Of a DNA stretch of 39,469 bases, positions 7,057-15,283 are shown in pieces. The notes below the pieces were generated by a model. That model made no database searches, had not been told where the DNA came from, and worked only from the letters and a program-made list of their open reading frames with translations. The DNA lies in contig CASFBK010000020.1 of NCBI GenBank assembly GCA_949292785.1, positions 1-39,469 of the forward strand. The letters run 5' to 3'. Each line of letters begins with the position of its first letter. Position 1 is the stretch's first letter. Source of the stretch: an uncultured Eubacteriales bacterium (GTDB taxonomy: Bacteria > Bacillota > Clostridia > Lachnospirales > Lachnospiraceae). Both the position numbers and the translations under genes were made by a program.

Positions 7057-7821
7057 ATGTCATATTATATGCATGATATTACCTGGCCGGAATTCCAGAA
7101 GAAAAAAGATTCCGTTGTCATATTACCGATTGGAGCAACAGAGCAGCATGCACAGCATTTGCCCCTTTGTACGGATGCCAGGATTGCAGAGAAATTTTCC
7201 TATTATTTAGCCGAAAAGTTAGACGGCATTATTATGCCGACCTTAAGCTATGGATATAAGTCAAAGCCCTTAAGTGGTGGCGGTCCTCTTTTTCCGGGAA
7301 CCATAGACCTGAATGGAAAAACGGTTATTGATCTGGTATATGATGTCCTGATGGAACTGGTACGGGATGGCTTTACGAAGATTTTCATTATGAATGCTCA
7401 TTTTGAAAATGAGGCATTCGTGGTAGAAGCGATGGATTTGGTAAATCGTGATACCAACGGAGCGGCTACTATTATTGAATCGAACTGGTGGGATCCAATG
7501 CCAGAGGATGTGATTGATAAAGTATTTGACGAGGTACCATTTCCCGGATGGGCATTTGAACATGCGGCAGTAACGGAGACGTCGCTTATGATGTATTTCG
7601 CACCGGAACTGGTTTGCTTTGAGCGGGCAGTGGAGGCGCCGCCTACGGTAGCGCTGCCGTATTTCCGTTATCCGTTGAAAAAAGGAGATGTACCCGAAAG
7701 CGGCGCGTTAGCAAGCAGTATTTCTTCTAGTGCAGAGCGTGGAAAAATCATTGTAGACAGTGTAATACCAGAGTTGGTAAAAATCTGTGAAAAAGAATTT
7801 CATCTGAAAGAAGAGAAATAA
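7057..7821 (+). CDS. crnA: Creatininase (creatinine amidohydrolase, EC 3.5.2.10)
   Basis: The 254-residue metal-dependent enzyme interconverts creatinine and creatine. Compared from memory with Pseudomonas putida creatininase, all key residues are present. The metal ligands correspond to E29, H31 and D40 in G-A-T-E-Q-H-A-Q-H, and to H115 and E117 in M-N-A-H-F-E-N. The substrate tryptophans correspond to W145 and W165, and the catalytic histidine to H169 in F-E-H-A-A-V-T-E-T-S. The diagnostic Y-G-Y-K-S...S-G-G-G...F-P-G-T block at 65-82 is shared with true creatininases, not just the wider family (for example MftE or FAPy deformylase types). AGGAGG precedes the ATG by 9 bases. It lies 21 bases before the deaminase gene. 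No creatinase is seen nearby, which suggests use in the creatine-to-creatinine direction. Confidence 0.85.
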   Translation: MSYYMHDITWPEFQKKKDSVVILPIGATEQHAQHLPLCTDARIAEKFSYYLAEKLDGIIMPTLSYGYKSKPLSGGGPLFPGTIDLNGKTVIDLVYDVLMELVRDGFTKIFIMNAHFENEAFVVEAMDLVNRDTNGAATIIESNWWDPMPEDVIDKVFDEVPFPGWAFEHAAVTETSLMMYFAPELVCFERAVEAPPTVALPYFRYPLKKGDVPESGALASSISSSAERGKIIVDSVIPELVKICEKEFHLKEEK

Positions 7822-7842
7822 AGATACAGGGGGCTGGATAAT

Positions 7843-9099
7843 ATGAGGAAGTTATTTTCTAATGTGAGAATCAAGGGATGTCAGACCATGAAGTCTGTTC
7901 TGGTAGAGGATGGCATCATAAAAAGAATTGCAGAAAGGATAGAAGTTCCAGAGCATACGGAAATCATCGATTTAGGAGGGCATCTTACCGTACCGCCTTA
8001 TGTAGACCCGCATATTCATTTGGACTATGTGTTTACCGCCCGCAAGGAAGGGGCATTGAACGGAACAGGAACTCTATTTGAGGGAATTCAGCGTTGGAGT
8101 GAAACAAAGTCAGATTTGACGGTAGAAGAGGTAAAGGCAAGAGCAAAAGAAGGAATAAAAAAGGAAATGACAGCAGGTGTACAGTACATCCGAACCCATG
8201 CGGATGTGACAGACCCATCCTTTACTTCATTAAAGGCATTGTTGGAGCTTCGGGAGGAACTGAAAGATATCGTAACTATTCAGGTCGTAGCATTTCCGCA
8301 GGAAGGCATGTACGCTTATAAAGGCGGCGATGAACTGGTAGAAGAAGCGTTGAAAATGGGAGCAGACTCTGTAGGTGCCATTCCTCATTATGAATATGCA
8401 AGAGAATTTGGCGAGAAGTCCATTCACAAAACGGTAGAACTTGCAGTAAAATACGATAAACTGATTGATGTTCATTGTGATGAGACAGACGACGACCAAT
8501 CCCGTTTTCTGGAATTATTGTCGGCATTAAGTTATATGGAAGGAATTGGAAATAAAACAACAGCAAGTCATACCTGTTCCTTTGGCTCTGCCAATAACAG
8601 TTATGCATTTCGGCTGATGAAGCTTCTCAAAAAGGCGGATATCAATTTTATCTCCTGTCCTACGGAAAATATTTATCTTCAGGGACGTCAGGATACTTAT
8701 CCAAAACGCCGGGGACTGACCCGCGTAAAGGAGTTGAACGATGCGGGCATCAATGTATGCTTTGCACAGGATTCCATGTCAGACCCATGGTATCCGTTGG
8801 GAAACGGAAATATGATGATGATACTGGATCATGGAATTCATATCTGTCAGATGATGTCCTTTGAAGAAATTGATAATGCATTAGATTTGATTACCGTGAA
8901 TGGGGCGAAAACCATGCATCTGCAGGATTCTTATGGACTTGAGGAAGGAAAGCTGGCAAACTTTATTGTGTTAAATGCCAAGTCAGAGTTTGAAGCAGTA
9001 TGTGAGAGAGCAGGAATACTGGCTTCTGTCCGGGCAGGAGAATTTCTACTGAAAAAAGACCCGGAGGTCATTCATACAGATTTGGAAATCTTAAAATAA
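7843..9099 (+). CDS. codA: CodA-like metal-dependent deaminase, candidate creatinine deaminase
   Basis: The 418-residue amidohydrolase aligns end to end, from memory, with Escherichia coli cytosine deaminase, with a constant offset of 3. The metal and catalytic residues are H57 and H59 (D-P-H-I-H-L-D), Q153 (F-P-Q-E-G), H211 and E214 (H-C-D-E), H243 (A-S-H-T) and D310. Two pocket positions differ: E. coli D314 is S311 and F316 is S313, in A-Q-D-S-M-S-D-P-W. Some CodA-type enzymes deaminate creatinine to N-methylhydantoin plus ammonia, and the creatininase next door makes that the best guess. Cytosine or isoguanine remain possible. It is the last gene of the operon and is followed by a terminator; CAGGGGG is the ribosome site. 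Confidence 0.82.
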   Translation: MRKLFSNVRIKGCQTMKSVLVEDGIIKRIAERIEVPEHTEIIDLGGHLTVPPYVDPHIHLDYVFTARKEGALNGTGTLFEGIQRWSETKSDLTVEEVKARAKEGIKKEMTAGVQYIRTHADVTDPSFTSLKALLELREELKDIVTIQVVAFPQEGMYAYKGGDELVEEALKMGADSVGAIPHYEYAREFGEKSIHKTVELAVKYDKLIDVHCDETDDDQSRFLELLSALSYMEGIGNKTTASHTCSFGSANNSYAFRLMKLLKKADINFISCPTENIYLQGRQDTYPKRRGLTRVKELNDAGINVCFAQDSMSDPWYPLGNGNMMMILDHGIHICQMMSFEEIDNALDLITVNGAKTMHLQDSYGLEEGKLANFIVLNAKSEFEAVCERAGILASVRAGEFLLKKDPEVIHTDLEILK

Positions 9100-9100
9100 G

Positions 9101-9151
9101 AATAAGGATGCTTCTTTGCGGCAGAACGCAGGGAGATGCATCCTTATTTTT
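9101..9151 (+). terminator. Terminator between the convergent deaminase and tadA genes
   Basis: AATAAGGATGC (9101-9111) pairs perfectly with GCATCCTTATT (9138-9148), followed on the plus strand by TTTATT. It also overlaps the end of tadA on the other strand, so it may act in both directions. Confidence 0.85.
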
Positions 9152-9620
9152 ATTCATTTTTACGCTTCTTTTCCCGCAAGTTTTTAAAAAAACTACTGAG
9201 CATAGTGGAACATTCTTCCTCCAGAACGCCTTTCTCCAATGCTACCTGATGATTAAAGGCGCTGATCTGCAGAAGATTAAGGACAGAGCCGGCACAGCCC
9301 GCCTTGGGATTCATACTTCCAATTACGACCTTATCCATGCGAGCCTGAACGATGGCTCCGGCGCACATCTGGCATGGTTCTAGCGTAACATATAATGTGC
9401 AGCCCTCCAGACGCCAGTCTCCCAGCTTTTTACTGGCTTTTTTGATGGCAAGGAGTTCCGCGTGGGCAAGGGTATTTTTATCTGTATTACGGCGGTTGTA
9501 GCCCCTTGCAATGATTTTTCCCTCATAGACAATGACACAGCCGATGGGAACTTCTTCTAATTTTTCCGCTTTTCTTGCCTCCCGGATAGCGGATTTCATA
9601 AATTTTTCTTCCTGATTCAT
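9150..9620 (-). CDS. tadA: tRNA adenosine(34) deaminase TadA
   Basis: The 156-residue zinc deaminase converts A34 to inosine in the tRNA-Arg(ACG) anticodon. The motif H-A-E is at 53-55 and P-C-Q-M-C at 82-86 (zinc ligands H53, C83, C86; proton shuttle E55). The start is ATG at 9620, with AGGAG five bases upstream; an upstream in-frame start would add 17 unrelated residues. Length is normal for the family. The C-terminus is basic (K-K-R-K). It is divergent from nrdG. Confidence 0.95.
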   Translation of the reverse strand: MNQEEKFMKSAIREARKAEKLEEVPIGCVIVYEGKIIARGYNRRNTDKNTLAHAELLAIKKASKKLGDWRLEGCTLYVTLEPCQMCAGAIVQARMDKVVIGSMNPKAGCAGSVLNLLQISAFNHQVALEKGVLEEECSTMLSSFFKNLREKKRKNE

Positions 9621-9697
9621 ATACACTCCTGCTGATTCTGTGATAATATAGTATATAAGGTATTTTAGCATAGAATTTATGAAATGGGGAGAGCGTT

Positions 9698-10393
9698 ATG
9701 CAGATACATGGATTTCATAAAACAACATTACTGGATTTTCCGGGCTATGTAGCGTCTACCGTTTTTTGCGGAGGATGTGATTTTCGCTGTCCTTATTGCC
9801 ACAATGGGGATTTGGTATTATATCCCGGAAAAGCACCGCTTATTCCGGAAGAGGAAGTATTTACGCATTTAAGAAGGCGCAGGGAGATTTTAGACGGAGT
9901 TTGTATTACTGGCGGAGAGCCTACGCTGCAGCCGGATTTGGAAGAATTTATTATGCGGGTAAGGGAACTGGGGTTGAAGGTAAAGCTGGATACCAATGGA
10001 TATCATCCAAAAGTTTTAATGGACTTATGCAAAAAGAATCTCATTGATTATGTAGCAATGGACATTAAGGGATCACCGGAACAATATGAAGAAATTACCG
10101 GGGTAAAGCCATGGGATTTCAATAAGATACAGGCATCAATATATTTTCTTATGAGCGGAGAGGTACCTTATGAATTTCGGACTACAGTGGTAAAGGAACT
10201 GCACAGTATAGAAGATATGCAAAAGGTCAGCGCCTGGATTAGCGGCGCAAGAGCTTATTATCTGCAGAATTATAAAGATTCTAAGCAGGTGATTCAAAGA
10301 GGTTTTCACGGGTTTGAGCCCGAAGAGTTAAAGCGTATGTGCAGAGTGATTCAGGAAAAAATCCCGGCTGCACAGGTGAGAGGAGTGGAGTAG
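9698..10393 (+). CDS. nrdG: Anaerobic ribonucleoside-triphosphate reductase activating protein (radical SAM)
   Basis: The 231-residue radical SAM enzyme has the 4Fe-4S motif C-D-F-R-C-P-Y-C (27-34) and the SAM-binding G-G-E-P at 71-74 (I-T-G-G-E-P-T). It installs the glycyl radical on the anaerobic reductase NrdD. The start Q-I-H-G-F-H-K-T-T-L-L-D-F-P-G is typical of the NrdG-like branch of Clostridia. The partner nrdD is not in the window. GGGGAGAG lies before the ATG. The next gene begins at the base after its stop codon, so the two are co-transcribed. A glycyl-radical-activating role for another enzyme cannot be excluded. Confidence 0.88.
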   Translation: MQIHGFHKTTLLDFPGYVASTVFCGGCDFRCPYCHNGDLVLYPGKAPLIPEEEVFTHLRRRREILDGVCITGGEPTLQPDLEEFIMRVRELGLKVKLDTNGYHPKVLMDLCKKNLIDYVAMDIKGSPEQYEEITGVKPWDFNKIQASIYFLMSGEVPYEFRTTVVKELHSIEDMQKVSAWISGARAYYLQNYKDSKQVIQRGFHGFEPEELKRMCRVIQEKIPAAQVRGVE

Positions 10394-10942
10394 ATGGAAA
10401 TGGTCTATGAGACACCGCGGTTACTGCTAAGGGTATTGCGGGAGGATGCAGCGGATAAGGTACTGGAATTCTATGAGGAAAATAAGGCGATTTTTGAACA
10501 ATATGAAATAGACCGGGTGGATAACTTCTATACCAGGGCATATCAGGCAGCTTTACTGCGCTGTGAATATAATCTTATGGTCCGATTGCAGGCGGTAAGA
10601 TTTTGGGTTTTTGAAAAGGAGAAGCCAGATCGTATTGCTGGAACCTTTTCCGTTCATAATATCCGGTATTCCGCGTATCAGGATTGCGAGCTGGGGTACA
10701 AATTCCACCAGGAGGTATGGGGGAAGGGATATGCCAGAGAGAGTATTGAGCGGGGAATTGCAATCGTGTTTGATGAATTAGGTCTGCATCGGATAGAAGC
10801 CTTAGTGATGCCGGGAAACCAGCGGTCAAAGCATTTGCTTTGGTCCCTTGGTTTTTCATTGGAAGGAATAAAACGGCAGAATGTAAGACTTCATGGTACC
10901 TGGTGTGACCATGAGGTCTACAGTCTGCTGAATAATCCGTGA
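10394..10942 (+). CDS. GNAT-family N-acetyltransferase, RimJ/RimL type
   Basis: The 182-residue protein starts E-T-P-R-L-L-L-R-V-L-R-E-D, the classical RimJ/RimL opening. The acetyl-CoA loop region E-V-W-G-K-G-Y-A-R-E-S is at about 111-121, followed by A-L-V-M-P-G-N-Q-R-S-K-H-L-L-W-S-L-G-F, which is the conserved N-x-x-S-x-x-x-x-x-x-G-F pattern. It transfers acetyl groups to an amino group of a protein or small molecule; the target is unknown. The ribosome site GGAGTGGAG lies inside the end of nrdG. Length is normal. Confidence 0.88.
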   Translation: MEMVYETPRLLLRVLREDAADKVLEFYEENKAIFEQYEIDRVDNFYTRAYQAALLRCEYNLMVRLQAVRFWVFEKEKPDRIAGTFSVHNIRYSAYQDCELGYKFHQEVWGKGYARESIERGIAIVFDELGLHRIEALVMPGNQRSKHLLWSLGFSLEGIKRQNVRLHGTWCDHEVYSLLNNP

Positions 10943-10958
10943 ATTAATAAAAACAGTG

Positions 10959-11945
10959 TTATTCCAGAGGGCGAAGCCAGTAACCGAATTGACCCGTTTT
11001 CGTATGCTCTTCTGAGGTAGAATGAAAATCAGGAAAACCGAAAAGCGTAGCCATGACCCGTTCCGGGTTTTGGAATACACCAGGGACACCAAGAATCCAT
11101 TCACAGGGCTGGGTGTCCTTTTTTTTGCCTAAAATCAGATGATGATAATTAAAAAATCCGTGAAGCAAAAAGCTGTTGTTGTTAAGATGCCAGTAGGATT
11201 TGGGCAGCAGACGTAAGTCCTTTAGCTCTAATTGTACCCAGTCAAAATAAGCTTCGGAAGGGAAGGGAGCGACAGGAGGGAAGTTTTCCATAATAAAGTT
11301 CCATCTGGCAGAGTGACTTTTTGGCATTTTTAAGTCAGGTATCTGGGGAGAAGCCGACTCTGATGGGCTGTTGCAAAGGTCAACAGCGGCTTCTGCTGCT
11401 TTCAAATCCAAAGCCTCGGAAGCAGGAGCCGAATTTTCTTCGGAAGCAGGAGTAGAATTTTCTTCGGAAGCAGGAGTAGAATTTTCTTCGGAAACATGAG
11501 CTGCATTTAAAGCATGAGGTTCCTTGAGAATAGAAGGTTCCGCAGCTGTGGAACTATCCGCAGGGAAAAAGGAATTCCGGTCAAAGGCATCATCATCCCA
11601 TTGGCTTAAAATCATTTGGCGGTCCGATACAGGACAAAAAATTCCTTTTATATTAGAAATATTGTAACCGGTGTTGGAGATGTGGGCAGCATCCACCGAC
11701 TCCTTAAACTCTCCTGCACCTCGGGAAAAATGAATAGAACCAAGTAAAATGCCCGGAAATCCGTTCGTATTTTGGGCATAGAAATACACCGGAATATCAT
11801 GCTCCATGAGACCGGTGTTTTTCATGTGTATTTCTACGCGGTAATGCGCATCTCTCTTTTCGATTTTGGCGTAACCCACATTGCGGGTCTTCTGACTGCC
11901 TTCATATAAATACAAGTAAGTAACCATGCGATGGAATTCAGACAT
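10959..11945 (-). CDS. Conserved Lachnospiraceae protein, DUF6128-like, with tandem peptide repeats
   Basis: The 328-residue protein has an N-terminal conserved domain (about 1-130, with Y-L-Y-L-Y-E-G and a G-N/Y-A-K-I-E-K strand pattern). A low-complexity linker follows, and then a conserved C-terminal domain from about 215 (R-W-N-F-I-M-E-N-F-P...L-L-P-K-S-Y-W-H-L...S-F-L-L-H-G-F-F-N-Y-H-H-L-I-L-G) to the end. I remember this layout from uncharacterised proteins of Lachnospiraceae. The linker holds repeats of E-E-N-S-T-P-A-S. No signal peptide or membrane segment is visible. ATG at 11945 is chosen because GGAG lies 8 bases upstream; the GTG at 11954 overlaps that ribosome site. Confidence 0.65.
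   Translation of the reverse strand: MSEFHRMVTYLYLYEGSQKTRNVGYAKIEKRDAHYRVEIHMKNTGLMEHDIPVYFYAQNTNGFPGILLGSIHFSRGAGEFKESVDAAHISNTGYNISNIKGIFCPVSDRQMILSQWDDDAFDRNSFFPADSSTAAEPSILKEPHALNAAHVSEENSTPASEENSTPASEENSAPASEALDLKAAEAAVDLCNSPSESASPQIPDLKMPKSHSARWNFIMENFPPVAPFPSEAYFDWVQLELKDLRLLPKSYWHLNNNSFLLHGFFNYHHLILGKKKDTQPCEWILGVPGVFQNPERVMATLFGFPDFHSTSEEHTKTGQFGYWLRPLE
11416..11493 (-). repeat. Three-unit 24-bp coding tandem repeat
   Basis: Units of 24 bases (11431-11454 and 11455-11478 identical, with partial flanking units before and after) encode E-E-N-S-(T/A)-P-A-S in the linker of the DUF6128-like protein. The near-identity at DNA level suggests recent slippage expansion. Confidence 0.85.
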
Positions 11946-11994
11946 ATGATACACTCCAACAAGCTTTCTACATCTTATTCCTTAACCGCATAAA

Positions 11995-12657
11995 TTATTC
12001 CTGTGAAGTATCGGATGACTGGTTCTGTCCGGTAATCGCAAGGGCAAGGTCAGAGCCAAAGGATGACATATTGGCGGGTACCCAGGAATTGTCCTGAATG
12101 ACACATTCTACCGTAATCGCTGTAGTATCTTCCGAAGGAGTCACATCCTGATAGGCAGCAATCAGATTTTGCGTATAAGTCTGCATGAGAAATACCTGCT
12201 GTTCCTCCAAGGTAGTAAGACCGGACTGGTTCGCAGCTTCTCTTGCGCTGTAGAAAGCATCTTCATCTAACTTGGATTCGTCAAAATAGGTAGTGTGAAG
12301 AACTACGGTTGCCTTTCCTTCGGATTCGGATGTAATTTCTACATTTGCCTCCAATTTGGAAAGCGCTTCCTTTCTTGCAGAACAAAGTTCATCTAGTGTA
12401 TCATCATCAATTTCCTGTCCACTGGCAGAAAAGTTTGCCCGAATGGTTTCTTTTACAGAATTATCATAAGCAGTCTGAGCAGATTTGATATCTTCCTCTG
12501 ACATACCAAGAGAGGAAATTCCGTCTGTATCTCCAAGGATATATAAGTCATAAATCGCTTTTACGGAAGAAGCGGCGTTATTCTCCGGTTTGCCGCAGGC
12601 AGTAAGGAATACAGAACATAGAAAAATACAGAAAATAGAAATACAAAATTTTTTCAT
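11995..12657 (-). CDS. Secreted lipoprotein, DUF5105-like
   Basis: The 220-residue protein has a lipoprotein signal peptide with lipobox L-T-A-C, cysteine at residue 21. The mature part is a soluble alpha/beta domain rich in acidic residues, with a repeated pattern of Y-D-L-Y and a Q-x-F-L-M-Q-T-Y-T-Q-N-L segment near 155. This fits DUF5105-type lipoproteins of Clostridia, whose role is unknown. ATG at 12657 has AGGAG 8 bases upstream; TTG at 12660 is only one codon earlier. It is expected on the outer face of the membrane. Confidence 0.75.
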   Translation of the reverse strand: MKKFCISIFCIFLCSVFLTACGKPENNAASSVKAIYDLYILGDTDGISSLGMSEEDIKSAQTAYDNSVKETIRANFSASGQEIDDDTLDELCSARKEALSKLEANVEITSESEGKATVVLHTTYFDESKLDEDAFYSAREAANQSGLTTLEEQQVFLMQTYTQNLIAAYQDVTPSEDTTAITVECVIQDNSWVPANMSSFGSDLALAITGQNQSSDTSQE

Positions 12658-12697
12658 CAAAAGCTCTCCTTATAAAATACATAGAATAATTAGCTTT

Positions 12698-12726
12698 ATT
12701 ATAAAGGCAAAAGAAGTAAAAGGCAA
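12698..12726 (-). promoter_or_regulatory. Promoter of the lipoprotein gene
   Basis: On the minus strand TTGCCT (12721-12726), 17 bases, TATAAT (12698-12703), about 40 bases before the start codon. Confidence 0.65.
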
Positions 12727-12789
12727 GGAAAGAAAATGTCAGAAAAGGAGGAACGGACAATAATATGCAAATTATAACATTTTAAACAA

Positions 12790-12818
12790 TGGGAAAAAAA
12801 GAAATTCCTTTTTATAAT
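12790..12818 (+). promoter_or_regulatory. Possible activator-dependent promoter of the GH94 operon
   Basis: A good -10 box, TATAAT, lies at 12813-12818, 46 bases before the start codon, but the -35 position (TGGGAA) is poor. That fits activation, for example by the YesN-type regulator further on; this link is inference. Confidence 0.4.
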
Positions 12819-12864
12819 AAGGACAGATAGAAAAATAAAAAGAAAATAACAGGGGGCTTTCGAA

Positions 12865-15267
12865 ATGAAATACGGATATTTTGACAACGAAAACAGGGAG
12901 TATGTCATTGAACGGGTAGATTTGCCAACATCCTGGACAAATTATCTTGGGGTAAAAGACATGGCAGTTGTAGTGAATCACACTGCAGGCGGTTACATGT
13001 TCTACAAGTCACCGGAGTATCACCGGGTAACACGTTTTCACGGAAATTCAATACCTATGGACAGACCTGGACATTATGTATATATCCGTGATGAAGAAGA
13101 TGGAGATTATTGGAGCATTTCCTGGCAGCCGGTAGGTAAGCCATTAGACCAGGCGAAGTATATCTGCCGTCACGGAATGAGTTATTCTACTTATGAATGT
13201 GATTATAAGAACATTCATGCAGAGCAGACTCTGGTAGTACCGAAGGATGATGCGGTAGAGCTGTGGGATGTAAAAATAAAAAATAATGATGACAGGGTAA
13301 GAAAGTTAAACGTATTTTCTTATTTGGAATTTTCCTTCCATCATATTATGATTGACAATCAGAACTTCCAGATGAGTCTGTATTGTGCAGGTTCCTCTTA
13401 TAAAGACGGAATCATTGAAGAGGACCTGTTCTATGAAGAATTTGGTTACCAGTATTTTACAGCAAACTTTGAGCCGGATGGTTTTGACTGTCTGCGGGAT
13501 AAGTTCATTGGACCATACCGTACGGAGGATAATCCTATCGTAGTAGAACATGGAAAATGTACCGGTTCCTATGAAAAAGGAAATAACCACTGCGGAACCT
13601 TGCAAAAATACGTTACCTTGCAGCCGGGAGAAGAAGTACGCCTGGTATTCATGTTAGGAGAAGGCAATCGTGAAGCCGGAGCCAAAATGCGTAAAAAGTA
13701 TTCCGATATGAAAAATGTGGATACAGTATACACAGAGCTTCGCAATTATTGGGAAGAAAAGTGCCAGAAGCTTCAGATTAAAACACCGAATGAAGGAATG
13801 AACACCCTGATTAATACATGGACCTTATATCAGGCTGAAATCAATGTTATGTTCTCTCGTTTTGCATCTTTTATTGAAGTGGGTGGTCGTGTTGGCCTTG
13901 GTTACCGCGATACAGCGCAGGATTCTATGACGATTCCACATTCTAATCCGCAGAAATGTAAGCAGCGTATTGTAGAGCTGCTGACAGGACTTACTACCCA
14001 GGGCTATGGTCTTCACCTGTTCCAGCCGGAGTGGTTCCAGTCGGATAACAAGGAGAAGCCATTTCAGTCACCAACAGTAGTACCTACGCCAAATGCAGCA
14101 GACATGGTACATGGTATCGAGGATGCATGTTCCGACGATGCGCTGTGGCTGGTTCCTTCCATTGTAGAGTATGTAAAGGAAACCGGTGACATTGGATTTT
14201 TAGACGAAGAAATCACCTATGCAGATACCTATCCGGACGGACCAAAGGGAACCGTATATGAGCATATGATGAAGATTCTTGATTTCTCCGCAGAACAGGT
14301 AGGAAAAACAGGAATCTGTAAGGGACTTCGTGCAGACTGGAATGACTGTCTGAATCTGGGCGGAGGAGAAAGTGCGTTGGTATCCTTCCTGCATTACTGG
14401 GCAATCAGTAACTTCTTAGAAGCAGCAGAATTTCTTGGAAGAAAAGCAGAAGTCGAAAAGTATACCGAAATGTTAGAAAAGGTAAAAGAAGTATGTGATA
14501 CCCAGCTGTGGGATGAAGAGTGGTTCATCCGCGGCGTTACCAAGAACGGTAAGAAAATCGGTACGATGGAAGATAAAGAAGGAAAGATTCACTTAGAATC
14601 TAATGCATGGGCAGTGCTTTCCGGCGCAGCATCCCAGGAAAAGGGCGAAAAGGCAATGGACAGCGTAGAAAAATATCTGTTCACACCATATGGAATTATG
14701 TTGAATGCGCCATCTTATACCGTGCCGGATGATGATATAGGATTCGTCACACGAGTATATCCGGGACTTAAGGAAAATGGTGCGATTTTCAGCCATCCAA
14801 ATCCTTGGGCGTGGGCAGCAGAATGTAAGCTGGGACGCGGGGATAAGGCAATGAAGTTCTACGATGCATTGTGCCCGTATTATCAGAACGACAAAATAGA
14901 AGTGCGCGAGGCAGAACCTTATTCTTATTGTCAGTTCGTTATGGGAAAGGACCATACCGGATTTGGAAGAGCAAGACATCCTTTCATGACAGGAACCGGC
15001 GGCTGGGCATACTTCTCAGCGACCCGCTATATGTTAGGAATTCGTCCTCAGTTTGATTCTCTTGAAATTGATCCATGTATTCCGGGAGAATGGGAAGGCT
15101 TTGAGGTAAGCAGAGAATGGAGAGGTGCGAAATTTAACATTTCCATAGAAAATCCAAACAAAGTGATGAAGGGGGTAGCAGAGATTTACCTGGATGATAA
15201 GAAGGTAGAAAAAATACCGGTACAGGAAAAAGGAAGCTGCCACAAAGTGAAAGTAGTCATGGGATGA
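12865..15267 (+). CDS. chbP: GH94 N,N'-diacetylchitobiose phosphorylase
   Basis: This 800-residue GH94 enzyme cleaves (GlcNAc)2 with phosphate to GlcNAc-1-P and GlcNAc. Length and sequence follow Vibrio chitobiose phosphorylase (801 residues), as I remember it, far better than cellobiose phosphorylase. Examples are the start M-K-Y-G-Y-F-D-N-E-N-R-E-Y-V-I, the block S-R-F-A-S-F-I-E-V-G-G-R-V-G-L-G-Y-R-D-T-A-Q-D near 329 (cellobiose enzymes have S-R-S-A-S-Y-F-E-S-G), and N-L-G-G-G-E-S after the catalytic region. The general acid lies in A-D-W-N-D at 490-494. There is no signal peptide, so it is cytosolic. AGGGGG lies 8 bases before the ATG. It forms an operon with the mutase 16 bases downstream, and nagAB lie in the same region, which supports GlcNAc chemistry. 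Confidence 0.87.
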   Translation: MKYGYFDNENREYVIERVDLPTSWTNYLGVKDMAVVVNHTAGGYMFYKSPEYHRVTRFHGNSIPMDRPGHYVYIRDEEDGDYWSISWQPVGKPLDQAKYICRHGMSYSTYECDYKNIHAEQTLVVPKDDAVELWDVKIKNNDDRVRKLNVFSYLEFSFHHIMIDNQNFQMSLYCAGSSYKDGIIEEDLFYEEFGYQYFTANFEPDGFDCLRDKFIGPYRTEDNPIVVEHGKCTGSYEKGNNHCGTLQKYVTLQPGEEVRLVFMLGEGNREAGAKMRKKYSDMKNVDTVYTELRNYWEEKCQKLQIKTPNEGMNTLINTWTLYQAEINVMFSRFASFIEVGGRVGLGYRDTAQDSMTIPHSNPQKCKQRIVELLTGLTTQGYGLHLFQPEWFQSDNKEKPFQSPTVVPTPNAADMVHGIEDACSDDALWLVPSIVEYVKETGDIGFLDEEITYADTYPDGPKGTVYEHMMKILDFSAEQVGKTGICKGLRADWNDCLNLGGGESALVSFLHYWAISNFLEAAEFLGRKAEVEKYTEMLEKVKEVCDTQLWDEEWFIRGVTKNGKKIGTMEDKEGKIHLESNAWAVLSGAASQEKGEKAMDSVEKYLFTPYGIMLNAPSYTVPDDDIGFVTRVYPGLKENGAIFSHPNPWAWAAECKLGRGDKAMKFYDALCPYYQNDKIEVREAEPYSYCQFVMGKDHTGFGRARHPFMTGTGGWAYFSATRYMLGIRPQFDSLEIDPCIPGEWEGFEVSREWRGAKFNISIENPNKVMKGVAEIYLDDKKVEKIPVQEKGSCHKVKVVMG

Positions 15268-15283
15268 CCAAAGGAGGAATACA

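Noticed and set aside
11416-11493. CRISPR-like short repeats
   Set aside because: The 24-bp units are contiguous, without spacers, and stay in the coding frame.
12865-15267. Cellobiose phosphorylase as the name for the GH94 enzyme
   Set aside because: Motifs follow the chitobiose enzyme throughout and nag genes are nearby; kept only as an outside alternative.
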